The notes: generated from the sequence alone by a model not told the origin. 64,000 bases of DNA from Pseudothermotoga_B sp051235805 (GCF_051235805.1 NZ_JBPNXV010000001.1:868001-932000); one strand, 5' to 3'. Shown: positions 44,448-53,151, counted from the stretch's first letter. Program-made: numbers and translations.

Positions 44448-44730
44448 TCACTTCGATCTTTCAAAGTCCTCTCGCTCATTCAATTCAATGGTAGCACCAC
44501 TTTTTCCAAGAATAGCAGAAAGACCAGCCTGCAGGTCATCTTTCACTATTGAAACCGTCCAGATGCACTCTTCATCTTCGTACATGGTTTTAATCAACAC
44601 TGTTGTCGCAACACCAGCAGCAAGAGCTGTATCGCCTTTGTTTTATGATTTCATATGCTGTGTCGCTTGTTATCTCAGAGATTAGATCCAACAAAGTGAA
44701 AGCCTGACTCCGTAATTGTAGAAAGAACAT
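44448..44730 (-). pseudogene. Decayed C-terminal fragment of a lactate/malate dehydrogenase
   Basis: On the minus strand the frame from 44730 reads ...QAFTLLDLISEITSDTAYEI and ends at IKQ. A +1 shift then gives KGDTALAAGVATTVLIKTMY, EDEECIWTVSIV and a terminus LSAILGKSGATIELN with a TGA at 44450-44448. This matches the last quarter of the LDH/MDH family ([44 protein letters not shown] in Thermotoga LDH). The first 230 residues with the nucleotide-binding site and catalytic His are absent. It is a relic left between two unrelated genes. Confidence 0.75.
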
Positions 44731-44812
44731 TATCTACGCATCTTGTCATAGAATTGTTCATATTATTGTGATTTCGAATGCTATACTGAGAAGACTAAAA
44801 GGAGGAATTCTT

Positions 44813-45889
44813 TTGAGTTTTCTTGATGGTCTTTCAGATGCTACGAACTCGGTGAGCCCGAGGTTTTCAAGAGTTCTCATTCCATGGATCTTAAAAAATC
44901 CAAGATACCTGCGTCAGTCACTCGTTTTGATCAAAAGCTTCCGTGAATGTAATTCAAAACGCGAGCAGCTACTTCGCAAAGAAAAATTGTTAGTGCCTCC
45001 CGTGATGATATTGAGTGTTACAAACGACTGCAATTTGCAGTGCAGCGGCTGTTTTGTCGAGAGGATCTACGGCAGACAAATGACAATCTCAGACTGGCAT
45101 AACGTTGTAGCACAGGCTAAGGAACTCGGGGTCTTTGCCTTTCTCATAGCAGGTGGAGAGCCATTCTTAGTCGATGGTCTGCTCGATCTGATTTATTCTA
45201 ACCAAGATCGTGTCTTTGCTGTTTTCACGAATGCCACAGTTGTCGATGATGAGAATTTGAGACAGTTACAGGCAACCTCTAACACAGTTGTCGTTGTGAG
45301 CTTGGAAGGAGACGAAAAATTGACAGATGAACGAAGAGGTATGGGTGTTTATGAAAAAGCGATAAGAGTTCTACAGAAGCTCTCGAAAAGAGGCGTGCTC
45401 AGTGGCGTTTCCATAACCATAACCAGCGATAACTTCACTTACTGGATCAAGGATGAAAATATAGACAAGCTTACAACACTCGGCGTGAAACTGTGTTTCT
45501 TCATCGAGTATATTGCTGCCGAACAGGATATAAAAATGCTCAGCGATGAACAACACAAGATCTTCAGAGAAAAGGTTTTGCGTTACAAAGAGGAAAAACC
45601 AATCTTCTTTGTTCATTCTCCAGGTGATGAACAACCTTTCGGTGGATGCGTTTCCGCAGGAAGAGGATTCGTACACGTGAATGCGTTTGGAGATCTGACA
45701 CCTTGTCCTGTCAGTACAGTCAGTACCCACAATCTCAAGAGAACCACACTGAAGGAAGCGCTAAGCGGTGAATTACTCAAGGAAATTCGAGAGAACAGGT
45801 TGCTTGAAGATGGTAAAGGTCCATGTTCTCTGATTTTTCATCAAGCAGAGGTTCTTCAGATCCTACAAAAAGTGAAATCACAAGCTTGA
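44813..45889 (+). CDS. Radical SAM protein with SPASM/twitch-like C-terminus
   Basis: Protein of 358 residues. The radical SAM cluster is CNLQCSGC (Cys73, Cys77, Cys80), with the SAM-contacting GGEP motif in FLIAGGEPFLVDG. Towards the C-terminus GGCVSAGRGFVHVNAFGDLT and PCPVSTVSTHNL, plus a late cysteine, resemble the reduced auxiliary cluster region of SPASM/twitch enzymes. The start is TTG at 44813 with AAAGGAGG eight bases upstream. There is no peptide substrate gene or partner nearby; upstream is the dehydrogenase relic, downstream a GNAT in opposite direction. The substrate is unknown; heme-, peptide- and cofactor-modifying enzymes share this layout. Confidence 0.9.
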   Translation: MSFLDGLSDATNSVSPRFSRVLIPWILKNPRYLRQSLVLIKSFRECNSKREQLLRKEKLLVPPVMILSVTNDCNLQCSGCFVERIYGRQMTISDWHNVVAQAKELGVFAFLIAGGEPFLVDGLLDLIYSNQDRVFAVFTNATVVDDENLRQLQATSNTVVVVSLEGDEKLTDERRGMGVYEKAIRVLQKLSKRGVLSGVSITITSDNFTYWIKDENIDKLTTLGVKLCFFIEYIAAEQDIKMLSDEQHKIFREKVLRYKEEKPIFFVHSPGDEQPFGGCVSAGRGFVHVNAFGDLTPCPVSTVSTHNLKRTTLKEALSGELLKEIRENRLLEDGKGPCSLIFHQAEVLQILQKVKSQA

Positions 45890-46028
45890 TCACAAGATGC
45901 AAAACTTTTACCGAGCAATAAAATCTTCAACTATGGCGACTGCAGAACTTTTCATATTTTGCTGTCTATGAGATGTCGCATCTTAGTCAATGAATTGTGC
46001 AAGATTTTGTGCATTGATTTGCAAGGTC

Positions 46029-46577
46029 TTAGCACTCTATCTTGTAAACCATGTCGATTCTCACTTCGGCTTTGGCGATGTCATCATTTGAATAGGCTGT
46101 TAAATCACAACCGTTGAATTCAAAGCCTTGCTTTTTGTAGAATTCGATTGCGCTGTTGTTGGTTTGTGTTTCTAAAACAACTGCACGACAGTTCAGCTCT
46201 CGTGCAATTTGTTTGGCTTTTTCGACGAGCATCTTGCCAACACCTTTGCCGCGGTATTCTTCAAGTACGAGCAATTCGTGTATTCTCAATCTGTTGTTCC
46301 AACTTTCTTTGGCAATGGTCATCCAGGCGATGATCTGTCCATCTATCTCGACACCAAAGATCTGCGACGTACCATCGCTCTCATCGTCCATCCACTGTTG
46401 CCAAAGAGGTTCGTAATAGTCTTTTGAGATCAGCCTTTCGCTTTCGTGCCGCTTCAGTTCGATGGTCCAATTATCTTCAGAGCATCTCACATTCAAAGCA
46501 TAGTAAGTCTTGCTGAACCATTTGAAATGGAGCTTGAAATCTTTCCAGCTTTCCTTGTCAAGTTCAATAATCTTCAT
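46029..46577 (-). CDS. GNAT N-acetyltransferase
   Basis: Protein of 182 residues. The acetyl-CoA binding motif is LLVLEEYRGKGVGKMLVEKA, followed by AVVLETQTNNSAIEFYKKQG, both typical of GNAT folds. ATG at 46577 has AGGTGA four bases upstream; the stop of the upstream gene is at 46582, so the two are coupled. The substrate is unknown. Confidence 0.9.
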   Translation of the reverse strand: MKIIELDKESWKDFKLHFKWFSKTYYALNVRCSEDNWTIELKRHESERLISKDYYEPLWQQWMDDESDGTSQIFGVEIDGQIIAWMTIAKESWNNRLRIHELLVLEEYRGKGVGKMLVEKAKQIARELNCRAVVLETQTNNSAIEFYKKQGFEFNGCDLTAYSNDDIAKAEVRIDMVYKIEC

Positions 46578-46581
46578 TGAA

Positions 46582-47019
46582 TCACCTGTGTGATTGAGAT
46601 TGCAATAAACTCTCCAAAATTTCACAAGAATCTCTTACATACTTTGGGCAGAGTGTTTTGAACAAGTTCTTTCTTCTTGCCAGTTCGAGTTCTTCTGCAT
46701 TGCTTATATCACATCCAAGAAGTTCCTTGCAGTAAATCGAGCCATTCAGTGATTTGAAATGTGAAGCAAACTCTCTGGCTAAAAGATACGTCTTTTCTTT
46801 CGACTGAGGTTCAGAGCCACCATATCTCAAACCGATTATCATAAAAGCACCTGTGACGGCACCACATACATCTGCCAATCGAGCCATTCCACCACCGAAG
46901 GCACACGAGATCTTCGCGGCTGTTTTTTCATCTATGCCAAACTCTGGAGCGTAGGCGGCAAAGACTGACTGAGCACAGCTCAAATTGCTTTCAAACAACT
47001 CAATGGCTCGCTGTTTCAC
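46582..47019 (-). CDS. C_GCAxxG_C_C family protein
   Basis: Protein of 145 residues of the cysteine-motif family named for C-GCAxxG-C-C. The core is AAKISCAFGGGMARLADVCG and AVTGAFMIIGL, with further cysteines at SCAQSVF, IYCKELLGC, TLCPKY and SCEIL. The family is thought to bind a metal or cluster or act in redox, but no activity is established. GTG at 47019 (AAGGTGA upstream) overlaps the end of the dehydratase gene by 20 bases. It lies in a minus-strand run with threonine dehydratase and GNAT. Confidence 0.85.
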   Translation of the reverse strand: MKQRAIELFESNLSCAQSVFAAYAPEFGIDEKTAAKISCAFGGGMARLADVCGAVTGAFMIIGLRYGGSEPQSKEKTYLLAREFASHFKSLNGSIYCKELLGCDISNAEELELARRKNLFKTLCPKYVRDSCEILESLLQSQSHR

Positions 47020-47995
47020 TTTGATCACCTTCTTTTTTCTTGATCTCTCTGATCCATTCAGACAAGGCAATCAAATCAACGTTGCCACCAGAGAGTATTG
47101 CCACTACTCTCTTGTTCTTAAGAGGTACTTTGTTCGCTAACAGGGCGGCAACGGTGACAGCACCAGAAGGTTCTACAAGCAATTTCAATCGTTCGAGTAA
47201 GAAGAGAACAGCTCTCTTGATATCTTCTTCGGTCACAAGTAAAATGTCTTCGACATACTTTTGAACCAATGGAAAGGTGAGTTTTCCTGGGGATGTGGTT
47301 CTCAAACCATCGGCTATGGTGTCGATTTTGTGAAGTTCAACCAGCTGACCTGCTTTGAAGGAAAGATAGGTGCTGTTGCTCTGTTCTGGCTCCACACCAT
47401 AGATCTTCACATTTGAAAGTTGTTCTTTCACTGCAACCGAGATGCCGCTTATCAAGCCACAGCCGCCACACGGCACCAAGACTGCGTCGAAGTGTCCTAA
47501 TTCTTCTACAAGCTCAAGACCTATCGTTCCTTGACCAGCCATGATCCAGGGATGGTCAAAGGGTGGCACGAAGACCTTTCCAGTTTGCACACAGATCTCT
47601 TCTGCACGTTTGAGCCTTTCTTTCGATGTCTTGCCACATCGCTCTATCGTTGCTCCATAATTGAGCATCGCAGAGAGTTTTGCCTTTGAGACATCCTCAG
47701 GAACAACGACGGTGACATCTACTCCGAGCAATCTTCCAGCGCAGGCAAGAGCTTGACCGTGGTTACCTGAAGAGCCTGTTACAACACCTTTTCTGCGCTC
47801 TTCTTCGCTCATAGACATGAGAAAATTCATAGCTCCACGGAATTTGAAAGAACCACTCTTTTGGAGATTCTCAGCCTTCAAATAGACGAAGTTGTTGGAA
47901 AGTTCATTCAGTGTTTGAGAAGTGAAAAGAGGTGTTCTATGAGACCATTTTGATATCTTTTGCATTGCATTCTTTACGTCTGTGAGTTTTATCAT
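47000..47995 (-). CDS. Threonine/serine dehydratase (PLP)
   Basis: Protein of 331 residues, fold type II PLP enzyme. Lys51 in SGSFKFRGA binds the cofactor, SSGNHGQALA is the substrate loop, PCGGCGLISG the phosphate loop, and LSGGNVD closes the active site. With no C-terminal regulatory domain it resembles the catabolic TdcB/serine racemase group: L-threonine to 2-oxobutyrate and ammonia. ATG at 47995 has AAAGGAGAG upstream. It starts 27 bases after the hydrolase stop. Confidence 0.92.
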   Translation of the reverse strand: MIKLTDVKNAMQKISKWSHRTPLFTSQTLNELSNNFVYLKAENLQKSGSFKFRGAMNFLMSMSEEERRKGVVTGSSGNHGQALACAGRLLGVDVTVVVPEDVSKAKLSAMLNYGATIERCGKTSKERLKRAEEICVQTGKVFVPPFDHPWIMAGQGTIGLELVEELGHFDAVLVPCGGCGLISGISVAVKEQLSNVKIYGVEPEQSNSTYLSFKAGQLVELHKIDTIADGLRTTSPGKLTFPLVQKYVEDILLVTEEDIKRAVLFLLERLKLLVEPSGAVTVAALLANKVPLKNKRVVAILSGGNVDLIALSEWIREIKKKEGDQSETASH

Positions 47996-48022
47996 CTTTA
48001 ACTCTCCTTTGACTCTGGACTG

Positions 48023-48790
48023 TCACTGAGCAAAGAATTCCAAGATCTTCTCAGCGACGAGTTCTTTCTCTATATCGTTGGTCACGGGATGGGCACTCTT
48101 TTCTAAGACAACTGTTTTGAACTGGTTTTTCAAACGCGATCTTATGATGTCTAAGACCGACATGGGTACGCTGTTGTCTTTCTGAGTGACGATCACAAGA
48201 GTTTCAGATTGTACCATTTCAAGGTGTTCAATAGCAGTTCTTTGTAGTCTGTACAACTGGGCAGCAGGCTTTATGAAGATCTTGTTCCAGTACTCTTGTG
48301 CAAGTTTGTTGAGCGAGGCATCTTCAAAGTTGGGGGGTTCTTTTCTTGTATAACTGACAAAAAGACTCATCAATGGGGTGAGTGGCAATCGTTTGTCTGT
48401 CACTTGGAAGGCAGGAGCTGCGAGCACCAGTTTTGGCGACTTGAACCTCGCTGCGACTATCGTCGCAAGCAGTGCCCCCATCGAAAGTCCCACAACGTAA
48501 ATCTTATCACAGTGAATGGTCAAATCAATGTACGCGTCGATCGAACGACGTAGCCAGTCCTTCCATTTGCTGTTCAAAAAGTCTTTGTGGCTGGTGCCGT
48601 GTCCTGGAAGCCGCGGTACAGAAACGGTGAAACCAGATTGATAAAGTCTGTCAGCCAAATAGTTCATGTCGTGCGGACTGCCTGTAAAACCGTGGATTAA
48701 CAAGACTCCTGTGCTGCCGTTCTTTTTAAAGATAGGCAAACATATGGGATCAAGAAGACGAATCTTCTCATTGTAGATCTTCAGATTCAC
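48023..48790 (-). CDS. Alpha/beta hydrolase (carboxylesterase/monoacylglycerol lipase type)
   Basis: Protein of 255 residues. The oxyanion loop is HGFTGSPHD, the nucleophile Ser103 in GLSMGAL, Asp205 in TQKDNSVP and His234 in SAHPVTND complete the triad. It resembles Est30-type cytoplasmic carboxylesterases, acting on short acyl or monoglyceride esters. GTG at 48790 has GGGGGTG six bases upstream. No signal peptide. Confidence 0.9.
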   Translation of the reverse strand: MNLKIYNEKIRLLDPICLPIFKKNGSTGVLLIHGFTGSPHDMNYLADRLYQSGFTVSVPRLPGHGTSHKDFLNSKWKDWLRRSIDAYIDLTIHCDKIYVVGLSMGALLATIVAARFKSPKLVLAAPAFQVTDKRLPLTPLMSLFVSYTRKEPPNFEDASLNKLAQEYWNKIFIKPAAQLYRLQRTAIEHLEMVQSETLVIVTQKDNSVPMSVLDIIRSRLKNQFKTVVLEKSAHPVTNDIEKELVAEKILEFFAQ

Positions 48791-48849
48791 GAAAACACCC
48801 CCGCAAAGATTATAACAATTTTGAATTGAAATTACTCTCTTAATGATTC

Positions 48850-49386
48850 TCAGCCTTTTGATCTTGCAAAGTATTCATCGCTGAGTACACTCATGATGAG
48901 AACATCGTGGTATTTGCCTTTGATGTATCTTGCCTGTCTCAACCTACCTTCATGTACAAATCCACACTTCTCGTAAACGTGAATGCCCCTTGTGTTGTAC
49001 TCATAGACTCTCAAAGCTATTCTGTGCAAATTGAGGTATTCGAAACCGTATTTCAGCGTGAGTAAAACCGCTTCGCTTCCGAGGCCTTTGTTCCAATACT
49101 GTTTGTCTGTTACTGCGATTCCAAACTCTGCAACTCTGTTCACCCAATCAATGCCATGTAAACCTGTTGTACCCACAAGTTTTTCTTCTTCGATCGGGAC
49201 GATCGCGAAAACCACGTCACTTTGAGTGGAATACAGTTTTCTCACCCATTCTTCTTCGCGGATGTGATTCAACGGGAAAACCGAAAGTAAGTTTTCTCGA
49301 ACTTCCAAGTCGTTGATGTTCAACAATTGGTCAATATCAGAGAGTTCAACTGGTCTGAGAATGGTTTTCTCACCTTTGAGAATCAT
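48850..49386 (-). CDS. GNAT acetyltransferase, RimJ/SpeG-like
   Basis: Protein of 178 residues of the RimJ/RimL-type GNAT family: MILKGEKTILRPVELSDIDQ, AEFGIAVTDKQYWNKGLGSE with the acetyl-CoA loop, LNLHRIALRVYEYNTRGIHV, EKCGFVHEGRLRQARYIKGK. It may acetylate a protein N-terminus, polyamine or small amine. ATG at 49386 overlaps the TGA of the cation transporter gene (ATGA), with GGAGG upstream inside that gene. Confidence 0.9.
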   Translation of the reverse strand: MILKGEKTILRPVELSDIDQLLNINDLEVRENLLSVFPLNHIREEEWVRKLYSTQSDVVFAIVPIEEEKLVGTTGLHGIDWVNRVAEFGIAVTDKQYWNKGLGSEAVLLTLKYGFEYLNLHRIALRVYEYNTRGIHVYEKCGFVHEGRLRQARYIKGKYHDVLIMSVLSDEYFARSKG

Positions 49387-50312
49387 CTCTTTGCACCTCC
49401 ATTCGTCTGCTTTTCATTCAGCCCGTAGGCTTCACGTTCGATGTTCCCAATTGGTTCTACGTGAACCATGACATCGGCAATTCTGTCGTTCTGTTTTATT
49501 ATGGCGTTCTTTACCATAGTTGCCACTTCATGACCTTCTTGCACCGAGATCTTTCCATCGACCTCTATATCGATGTCGACGAAGTACTTGTACCCCACCT
49601 GACGTACACGAACCTTATGAGGGTTACTGGCTTTCGTGACCGTTTCGATCGCCTTGAAGATCTGGTTGTATATCTGAAGATCTGTCATGCCATCCATCAA
49701 CTCGTAGGTGGTCTCTTTGAAGATTTCAAAGGCGGTCTTGATGATCATCACAGAGATGATCAGTGCAACAATACCATCTATCCACAGAAGTCCCACTTTG
49801 TTGAGCACCACACCCAAAAAGACTGTTGACGAGATAAATATGTCGTTTCTCATATTCAGAGCGTCTGCTATGAACGCATAGCTGTTTATCTTCTTGCCAA
49901 CTCTGTATTTATAGACAAACAGCCAGCTCTTCACAGCAACAGAGATTGCTGACACCAAGAGCGGCAGAAAACCTGCGATGAGCACGTGTTCACCTGTGAA
50001 GATCCTTTTGAGTGAAGAGATGAGTAGACTGACCCCAGCATAAAATATGACAAAGGAAACAACCTTGGCTGCGACTGTTTCTGCCCTCTCGTGACCATAG
50101 GGATGGGTTTCGTCAGGTGGACGGCTCGATATCTTGCTCGAGACGACCGTTGTGAGAGAGGTAAAGATGTCTGTGCCAGTGTCAATTCCATCTGCAAGTA
50201 CCGCAGCACTTTTGAAAATCCATCCTATCAAGATCTTTGCCAGTGCCAAGCCTGCGTTTGCAAAAACTCCAATCCAAGCTGCTCTTGAAGAAATGCTGCT
50301 TCTTTCGTTCAT
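49383..50312 (-). CDS. Cation diffusion facilitator (CDF) transporter
   Basis: Membrane protein of 309 residues. Six helices carry the CDF metal sites: LADGIDTGTDI (helix 2) and HPYGHERAE, with the paired site ALNMRND in helix 5. A C-terminal cytoplasmic domain (VRQVGYKYFVDIDIEVDGKI) follows. It exports a divalent metal such as zinc, iron, manganese or cobalt by proton antiport. ATG at 50312 has GGTGAT upstream; the frame extends 24 codons further into the eno terminator, so the shorter start is preferred. Confidence 0.9.
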   Translation of the reverse strand: MNERSSISSRAAWIGVFANAGLALAKILIGWIFKSAAVLADGIDTGTDIFTSLTTVVSSKISSRPPDETHPYGHERAETVAAKVVSFVIFYAGVSLLISSLKRIFTGEHVLIAGFLPLLVSAISVAVKSWLFVYKYRVGKKINSYAFIADALNMRNDIFISSTVFLGVVLNKVGLLWIDGIVALIISVMIIKTAFEIFKETTYELMDGMTDLQIYNQIFKAIETVTKASNPHKVRVRQVGYKYFVDIDIEVDGKISVQEGHEVATMVKNAIIKQNDRIADVMVHVEPIGNIEREAYGLNEKQTNGGAKR

Positions 50313-50332
50313 GCTATCACCAGTTAGAGAAA

Positions 50333-50351
50333 GCGCGGCTGTTTGCCGCGC
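50333..50351 (-). terminator. Hairpin downstream of eno
   Basis: GCGCGGC (50333-50339) and GCCGCGC (50345-50351) form a perfect seven-base-pair GC stem with a five-base loop, followed on the minus strand by TTTCTC. It lies about 50 bases after the eno stop and 20 before the CDF start. The T run is short, so read-through into the transporter gene is possible. Confidence 0.65.
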
Positions 50352-50399
50352 AAAGTTCACTGAGAGTTGCCTAAAATTATACACCTAATTTCTCTGTTT

Positions 50400-51686
50400 T
50401 CATCTACTGATACTGTAAAAGGCTTCCACACCTTTGTACTGTGGAGCAGTGCCAAGTTCTTCTTCGATTCTGAGCAGTCTGTTGTATTTCGCAATCCTTT
50501 CGCTTCTGGAAAGTGAGCCAGTCTTTATCATTCCGCAATTTGTCGCAATTGCCAGATCAGCTATGAAGGTGTCTTCGGTTTCACCAGATCTGTGAGATAT
50601 AACACAAGTCATGCCGTGTTCTTTCGCGTATTCTATGGTGTCGAGTGTCTCGGTGACCGTTCCAATCTGGTTGAGTTTTATCAAGATGGAATTAGATGCC
50701 TTTTCTTTTACACCTTTCTTGAGCCTGTTTATGTTTGTAACATAGATATCGTCACCGACTATCTGAACTCTGTTTCCTATCTTTGCAGTGAGCTGAGCAA
50801 AGCCTTCCCAATCTTCTTCATCCAAAGGATCTTCCAGGCTTATGATTGGGTATTTCTCCACCAAAGAGACGTAGTATTCAACCAACTGTTTTGTAGTCTT
50901 TTGTGTTTTATCGATCTGGTATGTTTTCGTTTCACTGTCGTAGAAAGAAGATGCGGCGCTGTCCAAGGCAATGAAGATATCTTTACCTGGTTCGTACCCT
51001 GCTGCCTTTATCGCTTCGATCAAGACTTTTATTGCTTCCTCGTTCGAGGATAGATTTGGAGCAAAACCACCTTCGTCACCAACGCTGGTGACGTGTCCAG
51101 CGTCGTGCAAAATCTTCTTGAGGCTGTGAAAGACTTCAGCTCCATATCTGAGTGCTTCAGCAAAACAAGGTGCACCGGCTGGAACTATCATGAACTCTTG
51201 AATATCAAGGCTGTTGTCTGCATGTTTTCCACCGTTTATCACGTTCATGAATGGTACCGGTAGAACCTTTGCATTGGGACCACCCAAGTATTTGTAAAGC
51301 GGTAGATTCAGACTTGTAGCCGCCGCACGTGCAACAGCCATTGAAACTCCCAAAATTGCGTTTGCACCGAGTTTCGATTTGTTCTCAGTTCCATCGAGTT
51401 CAATCATAACTCTGTCAATCACTGGTTGGTCATAGACATTCATTCCGATGATCTTCGGTGCTATCGTTTCGTTCACGTTTCTCACTGCACTTTGAACGCC
51501 TTTACCCATGTACCTTTTTCCTTTGTCCCTAAGTTCAAGTGCCTCGAACTTCCCAGTGGATGCTCCAGATGGAACTATTGCTGAAGCGAAAGTTCCGTCT
51601 TCCAGAAAAACTTCCACCTCGACTGTTGGATTTCCTCTTGAATCGAGAACCTCTCTTGCCCTGATGTCAATGATCTCGTTGTACAT
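50400..51686 (-). CDS. eno: Enolase
   Basis: Protein of 428 residues, full length. EVLDSRGNPTVEVEV at the N-terminus, SVGDEGGFAPNL, the metal ligands in IALDSAAS, LEDPLDEED and VGDDIYVTN, and the catalytic lysine region SILIKLNQIGTVTETL, then the signature SHRSGETEDTFIADLA. It interconverts 2-phosphoglycerate and phosphoenolpyruvate in glycolysis. ATG at 51686 has GGAGGTG upstream. It starts 11 bases after pyrH, forming a two-gene operon that ends in a hairpin. Confidence 0.98.
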   Translation of the reverse strand: MYNEIIDIRAREVLDSRGNPTVEVEVFLEDGTFASAIVPSGASTGKFEALELRDKGKRYMGKGVQSAVRNVNETIAPKIIGMNVYDQPVIDRVMIELDGTENKSKLGANAILGVSMAVARAAATSLNLPLYKYLGGPNAKVLPVPFMNVINGGKHADNSLDIQEFMIVPAGAPCFAEALRYGAEVFHSLKKILHDAGHVTSVGDEGGFAPNLSSNEEAIKVLIEAIKAAGYEPGKDIFIALDSAASSFYDSETKTYQIDKTQKTTKQLVEYYVSLVEKYPIISLEDPLDEEDWEGFAQLTAKIGNRVQIVGDDIYVTNINRLKKGVKEKASNSILIKLNQIGTVTETLDTIEYAKEHGMTCVISHRSGETEDTFIADLAIATNCGMIKTGSLSRSERIAKYNRLLRIEEELGTAPQYKGVEAFYSISR

Positions 51687-51697
51687 CTGTTCACCTC

Positions 51698-52399
51698 CTA
51701 ATCAGGTAATATAATACTACCAATTTGCTCACCGCGCACAGCTTTCAAAATAGCACCATCTTCAAAGAAATTCAAAACGACTATCGGCAATTTGTACCTT
51801 CCACAGATGGAAAAAGCTTCCATGTCCATTACTTTCAAACCCAGCTTGATGGCATCTTGGTAAGATATTTTTTCGAACTTGTGAGCACTTTTGCATCTTT
51901 TTGGATCGGAGTCGTACACACCGTCCACCTTAGTCGCCTTTATCAAAAGATTCGCACCCATCTCAACAGCCCTCAGCGCTGCTGCGGTATCGGTCGTAAA
52001 GAACGGATTACTGGTGCCGCCGGCAAAGACAACCACATATCCGGCATCAAAATACAGATTTATGTCGTCGTAGTGTATGGGTCTGATCGAAGGCAGGTTC
52101 GATATCTGTGAAACAACAACACATTTGACTCCATGGCTTTGAAGTGCACCCTTCAAGTACAAGCCGTTTATCACAGTTCCAAGCATGCCTATTTGATCTG
52201 CCAAGGAATGAGGAACTTCTGAAAGCTCTTCACCTCTGAATATGTTGCCTGCACCTATGACGATGCCAACATTTGCACCATAGTCTACCACCTTGGAGAT
52301 CTGTTTTACAAGATATTCAATGTTTTCTCTGTCAAAGCCTCTGGAGCCTTCACCACACATCACCTCGCCGCTCAGTTTTATCAGAACCTTTTGATACAA
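51698..52399 (-). CDS. pyrH: UMP kinase
   Basis: Protein of 233 residues, an amino acid kinase fold. VLIKLSGEVMCGE, VGIVIGAGNIFRG, GMLGTVINGLYL, FAGGTSNPFFTTDTAAALRA and LIKATKVDGVYDSDP identify bacterial PyrH. It converts UMP to UDP with ATP and is usually a hexamer controlled by GTP and UTP. The start is TTG at 52399, with GGGAGG eight bases upstream. The frame is open a further 71 codons but without family similarity, so the long version is rejected. Confidence 0.96.
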   Translation of the reverse strand: MYQKVLIKLSGEVMCGEGSRGFDRENIEYLVKQISKVVDYGANVGIVIGAGNIFRGEELSEVPHSLADQIGMLGTVINGLYLKGALQSHGVKCVVVSQISNLPSIRPIHYDDINLYFDAGYVVVFAGGTSNPFFTTDTAAALRAVEMGANLLIKATKVDGVYDSDPKRCKSAHKFEKISYQDAIKLGLKVMDMEAFSICGRYKLPIVVLNFFEDGAILKAVRGEQIGSIILPD

Positions 52400-52418
52400 G
52401 ACAAATCCCTCCCAACAG

Positions 52419-52446
52419 ATTTTATCAGAGTCGATCTCATTGAAAA
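52419..52446 (-). promoter_or_regulatory. Predicted promoter of pyrH-eno
   Basis: On the minus strand TTTTCA (52446-52441) is 16 bases from TAAAAT (52424-52419), with a TG one base ahead (extended -10). The expected start lies about ten bases before the ribosome binding site. Confidence 0.5.
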
Positions 52447-52473
52447 GAAGTTTTGTGTTACTCCTTTGTGAGC

Positions 52474-52502
52474 TTGACAAAAATTGAAAGCAAGAGTACA
52501 AT
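52474..52502 (+). promoter_or_regulatory. Predicted promoter of the DUF2089 operon
   Basis: Consensus TTGACA (52474-52479), a 17-base spacer and TACAAT (52497-52502). It lies 41 bases before the ATG of the DUF2089 gene. This is one of the best promoter matches in the window. Confidence 0.8.
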
Positions 52503-52543
52503 ATGTTAAAGGTAAACTTAAAAATATGAAAGGAGAGATTTAA

Positions 52544-52918
52544 ATGGCTCGTGTCATCTCGAAATGTCCAATCTGTGGATCGAATCTGATTGTAACCGAA
52601 CTCAGCTGTCAATCATGTGGAACTGTTATAAAGGGGAGGTTTGAGTTAGAAGAGTTTTTCAGACTGACACCAGATCAACTCAATTTCTTGAGAGTATTCA
52701 TAAAGGCAAGGGGAAATTTGAGTGACCTGCAAAAGGAACTGGGCATATCCTACCCAACGGCGCGATCGAGGCTTGAAGGAATCGTCAAAACATTGGGTTA
52801 CGAGGCGCAAGAAGTGACTGAAGAAAAGCAAGTTGACGAACTCTTGGATAGACTCGAAAAAGGAGAGATTTCAGCACAGGAGGCTCTGGAGAAGATCAGG
52901 AGGCTGAGAGAAGAATGA
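52544..52918 (+). CDS. DUF2089 zinc-ribbon/HTH protein
   Basis: Protein of 124 residues. A zinc ribbon CPICGSNLIVTELSCQSCG (Cys8, Cys11, Cys22, Cys25) opens the protein. A sigma-like helix-turn-helix follows (FFRLTPDQLNFLRVFIKARG, then LGISYPTARSRLEGIV). A short helical tail ends it (LLDRLEKGEISAQEALEKIR), resembling SHOCT-type C-terminal modules. It is likely a DNA-binding regulator of its own operon, though no target is known. ATG at 52544 has AAAGGAGAG upstream. The next gene starts in an ATGA overlap. Confidence 0.9.
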   Translation: MARVISKCPICGSNLIVTELSCQSCGTVIKGRFELEEFFRLTPDQLNFLRVFIKARGNLSDLQKELGISYPTARSRLEGIVKTLGYEAQEVTEEKQVDELLDRLEKGEISAQEALEKIRRLREE

Positions 52919-53139
52919 AGATTGCCCTGCTGGTTAGTGGAGTGATAGGTGCCTTGTTGTTGATTTATATTGGCTCAAAATTGTTGCAGATGAAAGTGAA
53001 ATCTGTGACCTTGGTATATTCGTTTTTCGTTGGTCTGTACGCCTTGCTTTTGATCGTTGGAAATATAGTTCCAATAATCGTGTACCTTGCGGGTGAACTG
53101 GTTGTCATATGGGTCATTGTGATCTTCATGGGTTTTTAG
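52915..53139 (+). CDS. Small two-helix membrane protein
   Basis: Protein of 74 residues with two to three hydrophobic segments (IALLVSGVIGALLLIYIG, then VTLVYSFFVGLYALLLIVG, then VPIIVYLAGELVVIWVIVIF) and almost no soluble part. Its ATG overlaps the TGA of the DUF2089 gene (ATGA), so it is real by coupling and position. I do not recognise the family. It sits between a putative regulator and the DUF4097 gene, and may anchor or sense at the membrane. Confidence 0.75.
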   Translation: MKIALLVSGVIGALLLIYIGSKLLQMKVKSVTLVYSFFVGLYALLLIVGNIVPIIVYLAGELVVIWVIVIFMGF

Positions 53140-53151
53140 GAGGCGAAAAAG

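Noticed and set aside
51698..52612. A longer UMP kinase with 71 extra N-terminal residues
   Set aside because: The extra part has no family similarity and overlaps the divergent promoter and the DUF2089 gene; the TTG at 52399 has a good ribosome binding site.
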